64,000 bases of DNA from Pararhodobacter zhoushanensis (GCF_025949695.1 NZ_JAPDFL010000001.1:1284001-1348000), one strand, 5' to 3'; counted from the stretch's first letter, positions 16,282-25,100 are shown. Made by a program: numbers and translations. The notes: generated from the sequence alone by a model not told the origin.

Positions 16282-17547
16282 TTGGACCATTTTCTCTACC
16301 GTGACGGGCAGCTCTATGCCGAAGATGTTGCAATGTCGGACATTGCAGCCGCTGTGGGCACGCCGTTTTATTGCTATTCCAGCGCCACGCTGACCCGGCA
16401 TTACCAGCTGTTCAAGGACGCGCTGGACCCGCTGCCCTCGCTGGTGTGCTTTGCCGTCAAGTCGAACTCGAATGTCGCGGTGCTCAAGCTTTTGGGCGAT
16501 CTGGGCGCGGGCATGGATGTGGTCAGCATCGGCGAATACCTGCGCGCCAAGGCGGCGGGCGTTCCGGGCGAGCGCATCGTGTTTTCGGGCGTGGGCAAGA
16601 CCGCGTCCGAGATGCGGCAGGCGCTTGAGGGCGGCATCCGGCAGTTCAACGTCGAGAGCGAGCCGGAGCTGGAATTGCTGTCGGCGGTCGCCACGGCGAT
16701 GGGGGTTCAGGCCCCGATCACGCTGCGCGTGAACCCCGATGTCGACGCCAAGACGCATGAGAAAATCGCCACCGGGCGCAAGGAAGACAAGTTCGGCGTG
16801 CCGATCAGCCGCGCGCGCGAGATCTACGCGCGCGCCGCCGCGCTGCCCGGCATCAAGGTGATCGGCATCGACATGCATATCGGCAGCCAGCTGACCGATC
16901 TGGCCCCGTTCGAGGCTGCCTATACCAAGATGGCCGAGCTGACCCGCGCTCTGCGCGCCGACGGGCACAGCATCGAGCGGCTGGATCTGGGCGGCGGTCT
17001 GGGCATCCCCTATACCCGCTCGAACGAGGCACCGCCGCTGCCCACCGATTACGGCGCGATGGTCAAGCGGGTGCTGGGCGATCTGGACTGCGAGATCGAG
17101 ATCGAGCCGGGCCGCCTGATTTCGGGCAACGCGGGGATGATGGTCTCGCAGGTGATCTATCGCAAGGAAGCCGAGGAACGCGCCTTCCTGATCATCGACG
17201 CGGCGATGAACGATCTTGTGCGCCCGGCGATGTACGGCGCGCATCATGACATCCTGCCCGTCGTCGAGGCCGAGGCGGGCGTCTCGCTGGCCCCCGTCGA
17301 TGTGGTCGGCCCGATCTGCGAATCCGGGGATACCTTTGCCAAGCAGCGCGCCTTGCCGCCGCTCGGGGCGGGCGATCTGGTCGCCTTCCGTTCGGCAGGG
17401 GCCTACGGGGCAGTGATGTCATCGGAATACAACTCGCGGCCGCTGATCCCCGAGGTTCTGGTGCACGGCGATCATTTCGCCGTTATCCGCCCGCGTCCCT
17501 CCTATGACGAGATGATTGCCCGCGATACGATACCGGCCTGGCTGTAA
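16282..17547 (+). CDS. lysA: Diaminopimelate decarboxylase
   Basis: LysA decarboxylates meso-diaminopimelate to lysine using pyridoxal phosphate. The 421-residue alanine-racemase-fold enzyme has the PLP lysine in CFAVKSNSNVAVL (about residue 54), the HIGSQLTDLAPF substrate loop, the phosphate-binding LDLGGGLGIPY, and the catalytic cysteine in GPICESGDTFAK. The start is probably TTG at 16282, giving MDHFLYRDGQLYAEDVA, the usual family N-terminus; a GTG at 16249 would add 11 residues that are encoded by the tandem repeat region. It is followed after 9 bases by TIGR02302. Confidence 0.94.
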   Translation: MDHFLYRDGQLYAEDVAMSDIAAAVGTPFYCYSSATLTRHYQLFKDALDPLPSLVCFAVKSNSNVAVLKLLGDLGAGMDVVSIGEYLRAKAAGVPGERIVFSGVGKTASEMRQALEGGIRQFNVESEPELELLSAVATAMGVQAPITLRVNPDVDAKTHEKIATGRKEDKFGVPISRAREIYARAAALPGIKVIGIDMHIGSQLTDLAPFEAAYTKMAELTRALRADGHSIERLDLGGGLGIPYTRSNEAPPLPTDYGAMVKRVLGDLDCEIEIEPGRLISGNAGMMVSQVIYRKEAEERAFLIIDAAMNDLVRPAMYGAHHDILPVVEAEAGVSLAPVDVVGPICESGDTFAKQRALPPLGAGDLVAFRSAGAYGAVMSSEYNSRPLIPEVLVHGDHFAVIRPRPSYDEMIARDTIPAWL

Positions 17548-17556
17548 GGGGTTTTC

Positions 17557-20079
17557 ATGGCGGCACCGACCGATCCGCTGGCATCTGTCGCGCGTGCGCT
17601 CTGGCTCACGCGGGCCGGGATGGTGGCCGAACGGGTGGTACGGGCGCTGTGGCTGCCGGTCTCGCTGGCGCTGATCGCGGCGACGCTTTGGGCCTTTGGG
17701 CTGCAGGGCAAGCTGCCGGGCGATGCGGCACTGTGGGTTGCGGGCGCGTTTGCTGTGGCCATCGTGGCGACGCTGGCTCTGGGGCTGTGGCGCTTTCGCT
17801 GGCCCGCACGGGCCGAGGCGATTGCCCGGCTGGACCGCACGCTGCCGGGGCGTCCGCTGGCGGCGCTGACCGATCAGCAGGCGATCAACGGGGGCGATCC
17901 GGCCTCGGCTGCGCTGTGGACGGCGCACCGCGGGCGGATGGAGCTGCGCGCGGCCAAGGCCCGCCCGATTGGCCCCAAACCGGACCTCGCCAAGCGTGAC
18001 CGTTACGCGCTGCGACTGGTGGCGCTGACCGCAGCACTGGTCGCGGTGCTGTTTGCGGTGCCGGGGCAGCAGGGGTCATTGCGCGGCGCTGGCTCTGCCG
18101 GGGCTGCGATCGGTCCCAGCTGGGAAGGGTGGATCATGCCCCCCGCGTACACCGGGCGGCCCGGCCTGTACCTGAACGAAATCGACCGCGACGGGTTTGA
18201 GGTGCCGCAGGGCAGCCGCGTCGTGCTGCGCTTCTATGGCCCGCCCGGCGCGCTGCAGCTTGAGCAGTCGTTGGATGCGGGCGTGCAGGCCGATGACACG
18301 GGCCAGGCGCTGGAATTCGACGCGCGCCACAGCGGGCGGCTGGCCATCGACGGGCCGAACGGGCGGGAATGGCAAATCACCGTCGCCCCCGATGCCTTGC
18401 CGGAAATCAGCGCCACCGGGCCGATGACCCGTGCGCGGGGCGGGGTGCTGGAACAGGAGTTCACCGCCAGCGACGATTACGGCGTGCAGGCGGGCGAGGC
18501 CGAGATCACCCTTGATCTGGCCGCCATCGACCGCCGCCACGGGCTGAGCATCGAGCCTGAAACCCGCGAACCGCTGCGCCTGCAACTGCCGATGCCGATG
18601 AGCGGCAACCGCGCCGACGTCACCGAAATGCTGCGCGAGGATCTGTCGCAACACCCATGGGCCAACCTGCCGGTGCGGGTGGTGCTGCACGCGACGGATG
18701 CGGCGGGCCAGACCGGTTCGAGCCGCGCCGAGGCGGTGGTGCTGCCCGGAAGGCGGTTCTTTGAACCCTCGGCCAAGGCGCTGATCGAAATTCGCCGTGA
18801 CCTGCTGTGGAGCCGCGACAATGCCCGCCGCGCCGCCGGGCTGATGCGCGCGATGCTGCACCGCTCGGACGGGGCGTTCCTGTATGACGGCGCGCCGGTC
18901 CTGATCCGGGGCGCGGTCGAGTTCATCGAATCGCGCCTGACCACCGATGACGGCTTCACCCCCGAGGCCCGCGATCAGCTGGCCAGCCGGCTGTGGGAGC
19001 TGGCGCTGCTGATCGAAGAGGGCGAGCTGGCCAACGCCCGCGAACGGCTGCAACGCGCCCGCGAGCGGCTGGACGAGGCGATGCAGAACGGCGCCGATCC
19101 GGCGGAAGTGCAGGAACTGATGGACGAGCTGCGCGACGCGACGCGCGACTACATGGAAATGCTGGCCGAACAGGCCGAACCTGTCGATCAGGGCGGCGAC
19201 CAGCGCGATCAGGGCGGGGATCAGGAACGCCAAGCCGTGTCACAAAGCCAGATCCAGGAGATGATGGACCAGATCCAGCAGCTCATGGAAGAGGGCCGCA
19301 TGGACGAGGCGGCGGCGCTGATGGCGCAGCTGAACGCTTTGCTGGACAATCTGCAGATGCAGCGCGGCGAGGGTGGCGATCCGATGCCCGGCGGCGAGGC
19401 GATGGAGGGGCTGGGCGACACGCTGGGCGACCAGCAAGGGCTGGCGGACGAGACCTTCCAGCAACTGCAGGACCAGTTCGGGCAAGAGACCAAGCCGGGG
19501 CAAGAGGGCGACAACGGCCAGCAAGGTCAGCAACCCGGCCAGCAGCAAGGCGAGCAGCCGGGTCAGGAAGAGGCCATGCGCCAGCTTGCCGAGCGCCAGC
19601 GCCAGCTGCGCGAGCGGCTGCGCGAGCAACAGCTGAACGAACAGTTGCCCGGCGAGGGCACCGCCGAGGGCGAGGCCGGGCTGCAGGCGCTGGAGGAAGC
19701 CGACCGCGCGATGGAAGGGGCGGCACAGGCGCTGGAAGACGGCGACATGCGCGGCGCTCTGGAACGGCAGGCCGAAGCGCTGGAAGCGCTGCGCGAAGGC
19801 CTGCGCGAATTCCGCGACGCCACCGCCGCCGATCAGCGCGAGCAGCAGGGCGTCGAAGGCGAGGCCGACACCGCACAGGGCCAGGGGCAGGGCCGCGATC
19901 CGCTGGGGCGCGAGATGGGGCCGAACGGCGAGAACGGGCAGTTCGGTCAGGGTGTGCCGGGGCTCGATCCGCGTGAACGCGCGCGCGAGCTGATGGACGA
20001 GATCCGCCGCCGCTCGGCCGAACGCGAGCGGCCGGAGACCGAGCGCGACTATCTGAACCGGTTGATCGAGCCGTATTGA
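17557..20079 (+). CDS. TIGR02302 / DUF4175 family large membrane-anchored protein
   Basis: The 840-residue protein has two or three membrane segments near the N-terminus (about 28-75 and 148-168), an extracytoplasmic middle part with GPSWEGWIMPPAYTGRPGLYL, and a long helical, glutamine- and glutamate-rich C-terminal third (about 540-780; QREGGDPM..., EQPGQEEAMRQLAERQRQLRERLREQQ). This matches the alphaproteobacterial TIGR02302 family, of unknown function, usually found next to lysA as here. The low-complexity Q/E/G tract probably forms coiled coils. The start at 17557 lies 9 bases after lysA, so co-transcription is expected. A strong stem-loop follows the stop. Confidence 0.88.
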   Translation: MAAPTDPLASVARALWLTRAGMVAERVVRALWLPVSLALIAATLWAFGLQGKLPGDAALWVAGAFAVAIVATLALGLWRFRWPARAEAIARLDRTLPGRPLAALTDQQAINGGDPASAALWTAHRGRMELRAAKARPIGPKPDLAKRDRYALRLVALTAALVAVLFAVPGQQGSLRGAGSAGAAIGPSWEGWIMPPAYTGRPGLYLNEIDRDGFEVPQGSRVVLRFYGPPGALQLEQSLDAGVQADDTGQALEFDARHSGRLAIDGPNGREWQITVAPDALPEISATGPMTRARGGVLEQEFTASDDYGVQAGEAEITLDLAAIDRRHGLSIEPETREPLRLQLPMPMSGNRADVTEMLREDLSQHPWANLPVRVVLHATDAAGQTGSSRAEAVVLPGRRFFEPSAKALIEIRRDLLWSRDNARRAAGLMRAMLHRSDGAFLYDGAPVLIRGAVEFIESRLTTDDGFTPEARDQLASRLWELALLIEEGELANARERLQRARERLDEAMQNGADPAEVQELMDELRDATRDYMEMLAEQAEPVDQGGDQRDQGGDQERQAVSQSQIQEMMDQIQQLMEEGRMDEAAALMAQLNALLDNLQMQRGEGGDPMPGGEAMEGLGDTLGDQQGLADETFQQLQDQFGQETKPGQEGDNGQQGQQPGQQQGEQPGQEEAMRQLAERQRQLRERLREQQLNEQLPGEGTAEGEAGLQALEEADRAMEGAAQALEDGDMRGALERQAEALEALREGLREFRDATAADQREQQGVEGEADTAQGQGQGRDPLGREMGPNGENGQFGQGVPGLDPRERARELMDEIRRRSAERERPETERDYLNRLIEPY

Positions 20080-20099
20080 GGCGGCGCGCGCGGGGGGGC

Positions 20100-20190
20100 G
20101 GCGCTCAGGCCCATCGAGGGCCTGAGCGCCGCGCAGGGGCGCTGCCCCCACGGCCTGCGGCCTACCCCCGGGATATTTTCAGAGCAAAGA
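20100..20190 (+). repeat. Extragenic hairpin-GGATATTT repeat, copy 1, with terminator stem
   Basis: GGCGCTCAGGCCC (20100-20112) pairs with GGGCCTGAGCGCC (20118-20130), then a second GGGGC/GCCCC hairpin and a small GGCC-TGC-GGCC hairpin lead into the conserved box ACCCCCGGGATATTTT and an AGAGCAAAGA tail (20164-20190). It lies between two convergent genes (ends at 20079 and 20203), so it probably ends transcription from both sides. Confidence 0.75.
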
Positions 20191-20202
20191 GGGGCGCGCC
20201 GG

Positions 20203-20670
20203 TCAGTGCACGAGGCGTTCCAGCGGGTCGTAGAGCGGGGCGGTTGCGGGCTGGAACGCGACGTCGATCAGGCTGTCGGGTTTGAAGCGCAGGCTGCGCA
20301 GCTCATCCTGCGTGACCCAGCGGCGGCGGTTGACGACGCCTTCGGGGTCGGTCCAGTCGGCGCTGGTCGGCGTGCCGATGACCTGCGCGCGGAAGTAGAG
20401 GTCGACCTGATGAAAGCCACTGTCGGGGTCGTGGAATTCGTTGATCAGGCAGGGCGCGCCGACGCGGATGGCGAGGCCGGTTTCCTCATACACCTCGCGC
20501 TTGAGGTTATCGGGAAGCGAGGCGCCTTTTTCGACGCCGCCGCCGGGGGCACACCACAGGTCGCTTTGATCGCCGGGATAGGCGTTGACGATCAACAGCC
20601 GCCCCGCGCGCAGGATCACCGCCCGGGCGGCCAATCTGGGGCCTCCTGTCATTCTGGGGCCTCGCGTCAT
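20203..20670 (-). CDS. Nudix hydrolase with an altered Nudix box
   Basis: The 155-residue protein has a Nudix fold: the opening LAARAVILRAGRLLIVNAY strand and the Nudix box at about residues 50-73, GGGVEKGASLPDNLKREVYEE followed by TGL. The consensus GX5EX7REUXEEXGU is kept except the first glutamate, which is alanine here (GGVEKGA). The REVYEE metal ligands are intact, so hydrolysis of a nucleoside-diphosphate-linked compound is still likely. The ATG at 20670 was chosen for its GAGGG site five bases upstream; others exist at 20700 and 20652. It is convergent with TIGR02302 and divergent from a lipase-like gene. Confidence 0.85.
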   Translation of the reverse strand: MTRGPRMTGGPRLAARAVILRAGRLLIVNAYPGDQSDLWCAPGGGVEKGASLPDNLKREVYEETGLAIRVGAPCLINEFHDPDSGFHQVDLYFRAQVIGTPTSADWTDPEGVVNRRRWVTQDELRSLRFKPDSLIDVAFQPATAPLYDPLERLVH

Positions 20671-20731
20671 CGTGTCCCTCGGGTTTTGCCGCATCTGCAC
20701 TCTGTCGCTTTTGCAAACGCTTGGCGAGGGT

Positions 20732-20737
20732 TATACT
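20732..20737 (+). promoter_or_regulatory. -10 box of a probable leaderless promoter for the lipase gene
   Basis: TATACT at 20732-20737 is a good extended match to the -10 consensus (preceded by a T-rich TTGCAA region at 20711-20716). The predicted start of transcription falls at about 20744-20745, the first base of the ATG, and no Shine-Dalgarno sequence is present. The -35 element is poorly spaced, so confidence is moderate. Confidence 0.45.
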
Positions 20738-20744
20738 GCCCCGC

Positions 20745-21485
20745 ATGCGCGCTCTTGCCCTTCTCCTGATGTTGCTTCCCGCCACGGCCCGCGCCGAGTG
20801 CGTCGTGCTGTTGCATGGGTTGGCGCGGTCGGAAGCGTCGATGCTGGTGTTGCAGGAAGTGCTGGAATTTCACGGCTACCGGGTGATCAACGAGGGGTAT
20901 CCGTCCGAGGATGCGCCCATCGAGGATCTGGTGCGCTATGTCGGCGAGTCGGCTGCGCTGTGCGGGACCGAGCGGATGCATTTCGTCACCCATTCGCTGG
21001 GTGGCATTCTGGTGCGGGCGTGGCTGGCGCAGGCGCATCCCGACAATCTGGGCCACGTGGTCATGCTGGCCCCGCCGAACCACGGGTCCGAGATCGTCGA
21101 CACATTGGATAGCAACAGCGTGTTGCGCGACATCGCCACCTTCTTCAACGGTCCGGCGACGCATGAGCTGGGCACAGGCGCGCAATCGGTGCCCAACCAG
21201 CTGCCGCCGGTGGATTTCGATCTGGGCGTGATCGCCGGGAATGTGCCGATCAACCCTTTGGGCGCGGCGGTGATCAACGGGCCGAGTGATGGCACGGTGT
21301 CGGTGGAAAGCACGCGGGTCGAGGGGATGCGCGATCACATCGTCATCAATGCCTCGCACACGCTGATCATGATGAACCCAGTCGCCATGGCCGAAGTGCT
21401 GGAATATCTGCGCAACGGCGTGTTCGACCACGCCATCACCCTGCCCAGCGCGTTGCGCAAGCTGTCGCAGCGTCAGGCAGGCTGA
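20745..21485 (+). CDS. Exported alpha/beta hydrolase, lipase-like
   Basis: The 246-residue protein has a signal peptide (MRALALLLMLLPATARA, cleavage before ECVV) and an alpha/beta-hydrolase core: the oxyanion region VVLLHGLARSEAS, the nucleophile elbow THSLGG with serine near residue 84, and a C-terminal histidine in NASHTLIMM. The layout resembles small triacylglycerol lipases and PGAP1-like esterases acting in the periplasm. Substrate unknown. The ATG at 20745 is right at the predicted transcription start. It converges on the nitroreductase gene with a 4-base gap. Confidence 0.85.
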   Translation: MRALALLLMLLPATARAECVVLLHGLARSEASMLVLQEVLEFHGYRVINEGYPSEDAPIEDLVRYVGESAALCGTERMHFVTHSLGGILVRAWLAQAHPDNLGHVVMLAPPNHGSEIVDTLDSNSVLRDIATFFNGPATHELGTGAQSVPNQLPPVDFDLGVIAGNVPINPLGAAVINGPSDGTVSVESTRVEGMRDHIVINASHTLIMMNPVAMAEVLEYLRNGVFDHAITLPSALRKLSQRQAG

Positions 21486-21489
21486 AGGG

Positions 21490-22173
21490 TCAGGCGTGGC
21501 GGGTGACCATGCCCGCCAGCGAAACGCGGTCAGTGCGGGCGGCGTTGGCCGGGTGCGCGGGGTCTTCATACCCAAAGGCGATGCCGCACATCAGCTGCGG
21601 ACCGGGGGCGAGGCCAAGCTCGGCGCGGATCACGTCGGGGTAGAGCGACAGCGCGCCCTGAGCGCAGCTGCCCAGCCCCTGCGCCGTCAGCGCCAGCATC
21701 AACGTTTGCACAAAGCCGCCGAGATCCGCCGCCTCGCGCGTGCCGAAGCCTTCGGGCAGGAACACAAAGGCCGCGTGCGGTGCGCCAAAAGCGTCGAGGT
21801 TGCGCAGAAACGCTGCCGTGCGCCCGGCGTGATCGTCGCGCGCGATGCCCATGGCCCCGTAGAGCGCCACCGCTGACCCGATCTGGCGTTTGCGAAACTC
21901 ATCGCGGTAGGCGGTGTCCATCGGCACATCCGGCGCGGGCTTGCCGCCTTGCGCCTGCGCGATCATCGCCTGACCCAATCGGCGCAGCCGCGCGCCCGAG
22001 ACCAGATGCACCAACCAGGGCTGCACATTGCAGTTGGAGGGTGCCCAGAGTGCTGTCTGGAAGGCGGCGTCGATGACAGCGTCTGCGACAGGCTCGGGCC
22101 GGTAGCCGCGCACCGAGTGGCGGGCACGGACCACGGCGTCAAAAGCGGTGGGGTCAAGCGAGGTCATGAACAT
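21490..22173 (-). CDS. Nitroreductase family protein
   Basis: The 227-residue FMN-dependent oxidoreductase shows the FMN-contact motif RARHSVRGYRPEPV near residue 17, APSNCNVQPWLVHLVSG around residue 45, and the C-terminal AQGLGSCAQGALSLYPDVIR and CGIAFGYEDPAHPAN segments. Such enzymes reduce nitroaromatics or quinones with NAD(P)H; the physiological substrate is unknown. Starts at 22173 and 22167 are both possible. It is followed on the same strand, upstream, by a glycosyltransferase gene 9 bases away, so they may be co-transcribed. Confidence 0.9.
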   Translation of the reverse strand: MFMTSLDPTAFDAVVRARHSVRGYRPEPVADAVIDAAFQTALWAPSNCNVQPWLVHLVSGARLRRLGQAMIAQAQGGKPAPDVPMDTAYRDEFRKRQIGSAVALYGAMGIARDDHAGRTAAFLRNLDAFGAPHAAFVFLPEGFGTREAADLGGFVQTLMLALTAQGLGSCAQGALSLYPDVIRAELGLAPGPQLMCGIAFGYEDPAHPANAARTDRVSLAGMVTRHA

Positions 22174-22182
22174 CTCCGGTTT

Positions 22183-22917
22183 TCAAGCGCGCATCTGGCG
22201 GAGCAGGCCCGCCAGGGTGCGGATGACGGGCAGGCGGTCAAACCAGCGCGCGGCGGCGATGTCCGAGCGCGACGGGCGCTGAACGGCGACGGCGGGCGTT
22301 ACGGCGAGCGCGATCAGGTCAGGGGTGGTGCGGCGGATCCAGTTGAGCGCGCCATCCACATGCATCGGCCCCCCGTCGGCGCTGCCGGGTTCGCGGGCCA
22401 GCATCGCACGCAGCTGTGGCACCATCTGCGCGGCGGCGGCGCGGGTCAGCGCCAGAAAATGCAGCTGGATAAGGGCCAGATCGGCGGGCAGGGTGATCAG
22501 GCCCTGCGCATCTGCGGCGGGTGTGTGCGCGGGGCGGTCACCGGGATGACCGTACAGGATACCCCAGTCGCGCGCGCTCAGCGCCGCCGCCAAAGCGGGC
22601 AGGCGGGTCAGCGCGCCGGGGGCGAAGGCCATGTCGTCTTCAAGCACCAGAACGCGGTCCCAGCCTTTTTCCAGCATCATCTCCATCACGCCAAGATGGC
22701 TGAGAAACGCGCCGCGCACCCCGATCGCCGGGAAGCCGCCCGGTTCTTCGGGGCGGATCGCGCGGAAGAACATCACAGCCGGATGGCCGGGCGCGATGCC
22801 CGCTTTGCGCAGCTCGGCGTTGAGGGCGCGGCGGCGGTCCTGACGCTCGGGCAGGTTGATGATGACGATGTGGCCGAAGGTCTCAAGCAAGGCCCTCGCG
22901 GCAGGAGAATCGCTCAT
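22183..22917 (-). CDS. Glycosyltransferase family 25 (LPS glycosyltransferase type)
   Basis: The 244-residue protein opens with IVIINLPERQDRRRALNAELRKAGI, the family 25 signature (nucleotide-sugar binding), and has the acidic VLVLEDDMAFAPGAL motif (DxD-like EDD, about residue 95) and a GVRGAFLSHLGVMEMML helix typical of LPS galactosyl- or glucosyltransferases. It probably acts at the cytoplasmic face in surface-glycan synthesis. The start at 22917 gives MSDSPAAR; an open frame continues upstream with no homology. It is divergent from the RidA gene. Confidence 0.88.
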   Translation of the reverse strand: MSDSPAARALLETFGHIVIINLPERQDRRRALNAELRKAGIAPGHPAVMFFRAIRPEEPGGFPAIGVRGAFLSHLGVMEMMLEKGWDRVLVLEDDMAFAPGALTRLPALAAALSARDWGILYGHPGDRPAHTPAADAQGLITLPADLALIQLHFLALTRAAAAQMVPQLRAMLAREPGSADGGPMHVDGALNWIRRTTPDLIALAVTPAVAVQRPSRSDIAAARWFDRLPVIRTLAGLLRQMRA

Positions 22918-23053
22918 GGACGCCTTCCGTTGCGCAGTTGCCCCTTTTTGCCGCGCGCCCGAGGCGGATACAACCGGCGATCCGGGCAGGCTCTTGCAGC
23001 GGCGCGGGCGGCGTGGAACACAGGCGCGGCATCTGTCAGCTTTGGAGACACCC

Positions 23054-23401
23054 ATGACAAGCCCGATCACCCGCCACGAACCCGGCACCCGCATGAGCCA
23101 AGCCGTTGTCCACGGCGACATGGTCTACCTTGCCGGTCAGGTCGGCGAAGGCGACGACGTGACCGCTCAGGCACACTACGCGCTGGCCGAGGTCGACCGC
23201 CTGCTGGCGCTGGCCGGAACCGACAAGTCGCGCATCCTGACGACGACGATCTGGCTGGCCGACATCGCCGATTTCGGCGCGATGAACGCGGTCTGGGATA
23301 GCTGGGTCGATCCGGCCAACCCGCCGGCCCGCGCCACCGGTGAGGCGAAACTGGCGACGCCCTATTACCGCGTCGAATTCATCGTCACCGCCGCGCGCTG
23401 A
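23054..23401 (+). CDS. RidA family protein (enamine/imine deaminase)
   Basis: The 115-residue protein has the RidA/YjgF core: SQAVVHGDMVYLAGQVGEG at the start and the C-terminal PPARATGEAKLATPYYRVEFIVTAA, in which the arginine of PPARAT (corresponding to the catalytic Arg105 in RidA) is present. RidA proteins hydrolyse reactive enamine/imine intermediates from PLP enzymes. This is the shorter, divergent subgroup rather than canonical RidA. The start at 23054 has GGAG about 8 bases upstream. Confidence 0.9.
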   Translation: MTSPITRHEPGTRMSQAVVHGDMVYLAGQVGEGDDVTAQAHYALAEVDRLLALAGTDKSRILTTTIWLADIADFGAMNAVWDSWVDPANPPARATGEAKLATPYYRVEFIVTAAR

Positions 23402-23422
23402 GCGCCCGGCTCAGTCCCGGGG

Positions 23423-23959
23423 TCAGTCCCGGGTTCTGTCCCACGCGATCAGGATCATATCCGAGCGCCACAGCGGGCCGGGATCGGTGAAACGACCGAT
23501 CTCGCGCCCCTGCTGGGCGGCGTAGAACGCCCGTGCGCGGGCGTTTTCACGGACCACGCCAAGGGCCGCGCCGGGAAATCCGGCCCGCGCCAGCACGTTG
23601 CGGCCCTCGGCCAGCAGCGTGGCACCCAGACCGAGCCGTCGTGCTGCGGGGCCGACATAGAGATGCTTGATCTCGCCACGCCCGGCATATAGTGGCGCCT
23701 GCGTTGGCCCGACACTCACCAACCCCACAATCTGCCCGTGCTGTTCTGCGATCACCGTCACCCGGCGGGGATCGGCATCGGCCAGCGACTCGCGCCATGC
23801 GATGAGTCGCCGTTCGAAGCCGAGCTGTGCGACGGCCTCGGGCGGGGCCATGTCGCGATAGGTCTCGTGCCAGACGGCGACATGAAAGCGTGCGACGGGC
23901 TCGGCATCGGCCAGCGTGGCGGTGCGACAGACAAGACTGGCGGTGGATCTGGCGGTCAT
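23423..23959 (-). CDS. GNAT family N-acetyltransferase
   Basis: The 178-residue protein shows a GNAT fold: the N-terminal FHVAVWHETYRDMAPPEAVAQL helix region, the central GEIKHLYVGPAARRLGLGATLL motif A (R/Q-X2-G-X-G/A in RRLGLGA) that binds acetyl-CoA, and the C-terminal ENARARAFYAAQQGREIGR motif B. The FHVAVWHETYRD opening is typical of a broad acetyltransferase subgroup of unknown substrate. Convergent with the RidA gene, 21 bases away. Confidence 0.88.
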   Translation of the reverse strand: MTARSTASLVCRTATLADAEPVARFHVAVWHETYRDMAPPEAVAQLGFERRLIAWRESLADADPRRVTVIAEQHGQIVGLVSVGPTQAPLYAGRGEIKHLYVGPAARRLGLGATLLAEGRNVLARAGFPGAALGVVRENARARAFYAAQQGREIGRFTDPGPLWRSDMILIAWDRTRD

Positions 23960-24076
23960 TGACGCGTCTCAAACTCGGGGGGGATAGGCGTGCGCTGTGG
24001 GCAAGGCTACCGCAAGCACGACGGAATGCTGCAGCTGCACCGTAGGACAGCCAGCGTGGATCTTACAACACAGGGA

Positions 24077-24571
24077 ATGATGATGTCTGCTTTGGTCTCG
24101 AAATACAGTCTCACCCAGCGGGTGCTTCATTGGCTGACGCTGCTTTTGCTCTTCGTCAGCTTCTTCAGCCATGAGGCGATGGCAGACGTCTGGGATGCGA
24201 TCACCGAAGGCGGTGGCACGGCGGTGACGCCCGCTCTGGGGTCGCAGATCCACGTGTATACCGGCATCGCGATTCTGGTGCTGACGGTCCTGCGCCTGAT
24301 CCTCCGGGTAACGCAGGGCGCTCCGGCCCCGGTGGTGGGCCTGCACCCGCTGTTGGCCAAGGCGTCTTCAGCCGTGCACGGGCTGCTGTATCTGGTGCTG
24401 CTGGCAATTCCGCTGAGCGGCATGGCGGCGTGGTTTGCCGGTTTCACCGATCTGGCCGAGCTGCACGAGGTGCTGTTCAACATCGCCCTTGCGCTGGTCG
24501 GGATCCATATCGCGGCGGCGCTGTACCACCAGTTCGTGCTGCGCGACAACCTGATCGCGCGGATGCGCTGA
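24077..24571 (+). CDS. Cytochrome b561 family protein
   Basis: The 164-residue membrane protein has four helices and the conserved histidines expected to bind two b-type hemes: YSLTQRVLHWLTLLLLF (helix 1), QIHVYTGIAILVLTVLRLI (helix 2), SSAVHGLLYLVLLAIPLSG (helix 3) and LVGIHIAAALYHQF (helix 4). These are the marks of the bacterial cytochrome b561 (CybB) group, which transfers electrons across the inner membrane. Three ATGs in a row (24077, 24080, 24083) leave the exact start open. The partner is unknown. Confidence 0.92.
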   Translation: MMMSALVSKYSLTQRVLHWLTLLLLFVSFFSHEAMADVWDAITEGGGTAVTPALGSQIHVYTGIAILVLTVLRLILRVTQGAPAPVVGLHPLLAKASSAVHGLLYLVLLAIPLSGMAAWFAGFTDLAELHEVLFNIALALVGIHIAAALYHQFVLRDNLIARMR

Positions 24572-24606
24572 CGGGGAGCCCGGCGTACTGCGCCGGGCGT
24601 TCCCTC

Positions 24607-24990
24607 TTAGCGCACCATCGCCATCAGCTGATCGACCCGGTCGCGACCCAGCGTGATCTTGCAGGCGGTGATCGCGATCCCGGTGCCCGAGCCGCCGCCA
24701 TAGGTCGTGCCGACATAGGCGCAGTGCGCATCCCGCCACGCGCTCCACGCCGCCTGTGCGGTATCGAGCGCAGGCGCGGTGACAGGGCGAGTCGTGGCGC
24801 TGTCGAGCTCCTGCGCCGAGGCCTGTGCGAAGCCGAGTGCCGTGTCGATCGCAAGATCCACAGCGGTGAGCATATCGGTGACACAGGCCCCGATCTCGAT
24901 CTGGCTGGCGCCCGAGCATTCCATCGTCGGATCGGCCTGCGCCGCCACGGGCAGCGTCAGGGCCATCAAAGTGAGGGTGAGAAGGCGCAT
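24607..24990 (-). CDS. LprI-type (DUF1311) exported protein
   Basis: The 127-residue protein carries a signal peptide (MRLLTLTLMALTLPVAAQA) and a mature domain with four cysteines (ECSG, GACV, HCAY, ACKI) and the LprI-like pattern AWSAWRDAHCAYVGTTYGGGSGTG. LprI-family proteins inhibit lysozymes in mycobacteria; the role here is inferred only from the domain. Probably periplasmic with two disulfides. It lies divergent from yciB, with a paired extragenic repeat in the 382-base gap. Confidence 0.85.
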   Translation of the reverse strand: MRLLTLTLMALTLPVAAQADPTMECSGASQIEIGACVTDMLTAVDLAIDTALGFAQASAQELDSATTRPVTAPALDTAQAAWSAWRDAHCAYVGTTYGGGSGTGIAITACKITLGRDRVDQLMAMVR

Positions 24991-25100
24991 CGTGGGGTCC
25001 TGAGATGGGGGAGCGTTGCGCCGCAGTTTACCCTGCCGCGCCGCTTCCGCCTAGACGCTTGCGCCCGCTGCGCTCTGCCAGAAAGGGCCGCGCCGCCGGG

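Noticed and set aside
19150..19700. Glutamine-rich low-complexity stretch in TIGR02302 as a separate repeat element
   Set aside because: The tract is in frame, typical for this family and shows no unit structure at the DNA level.
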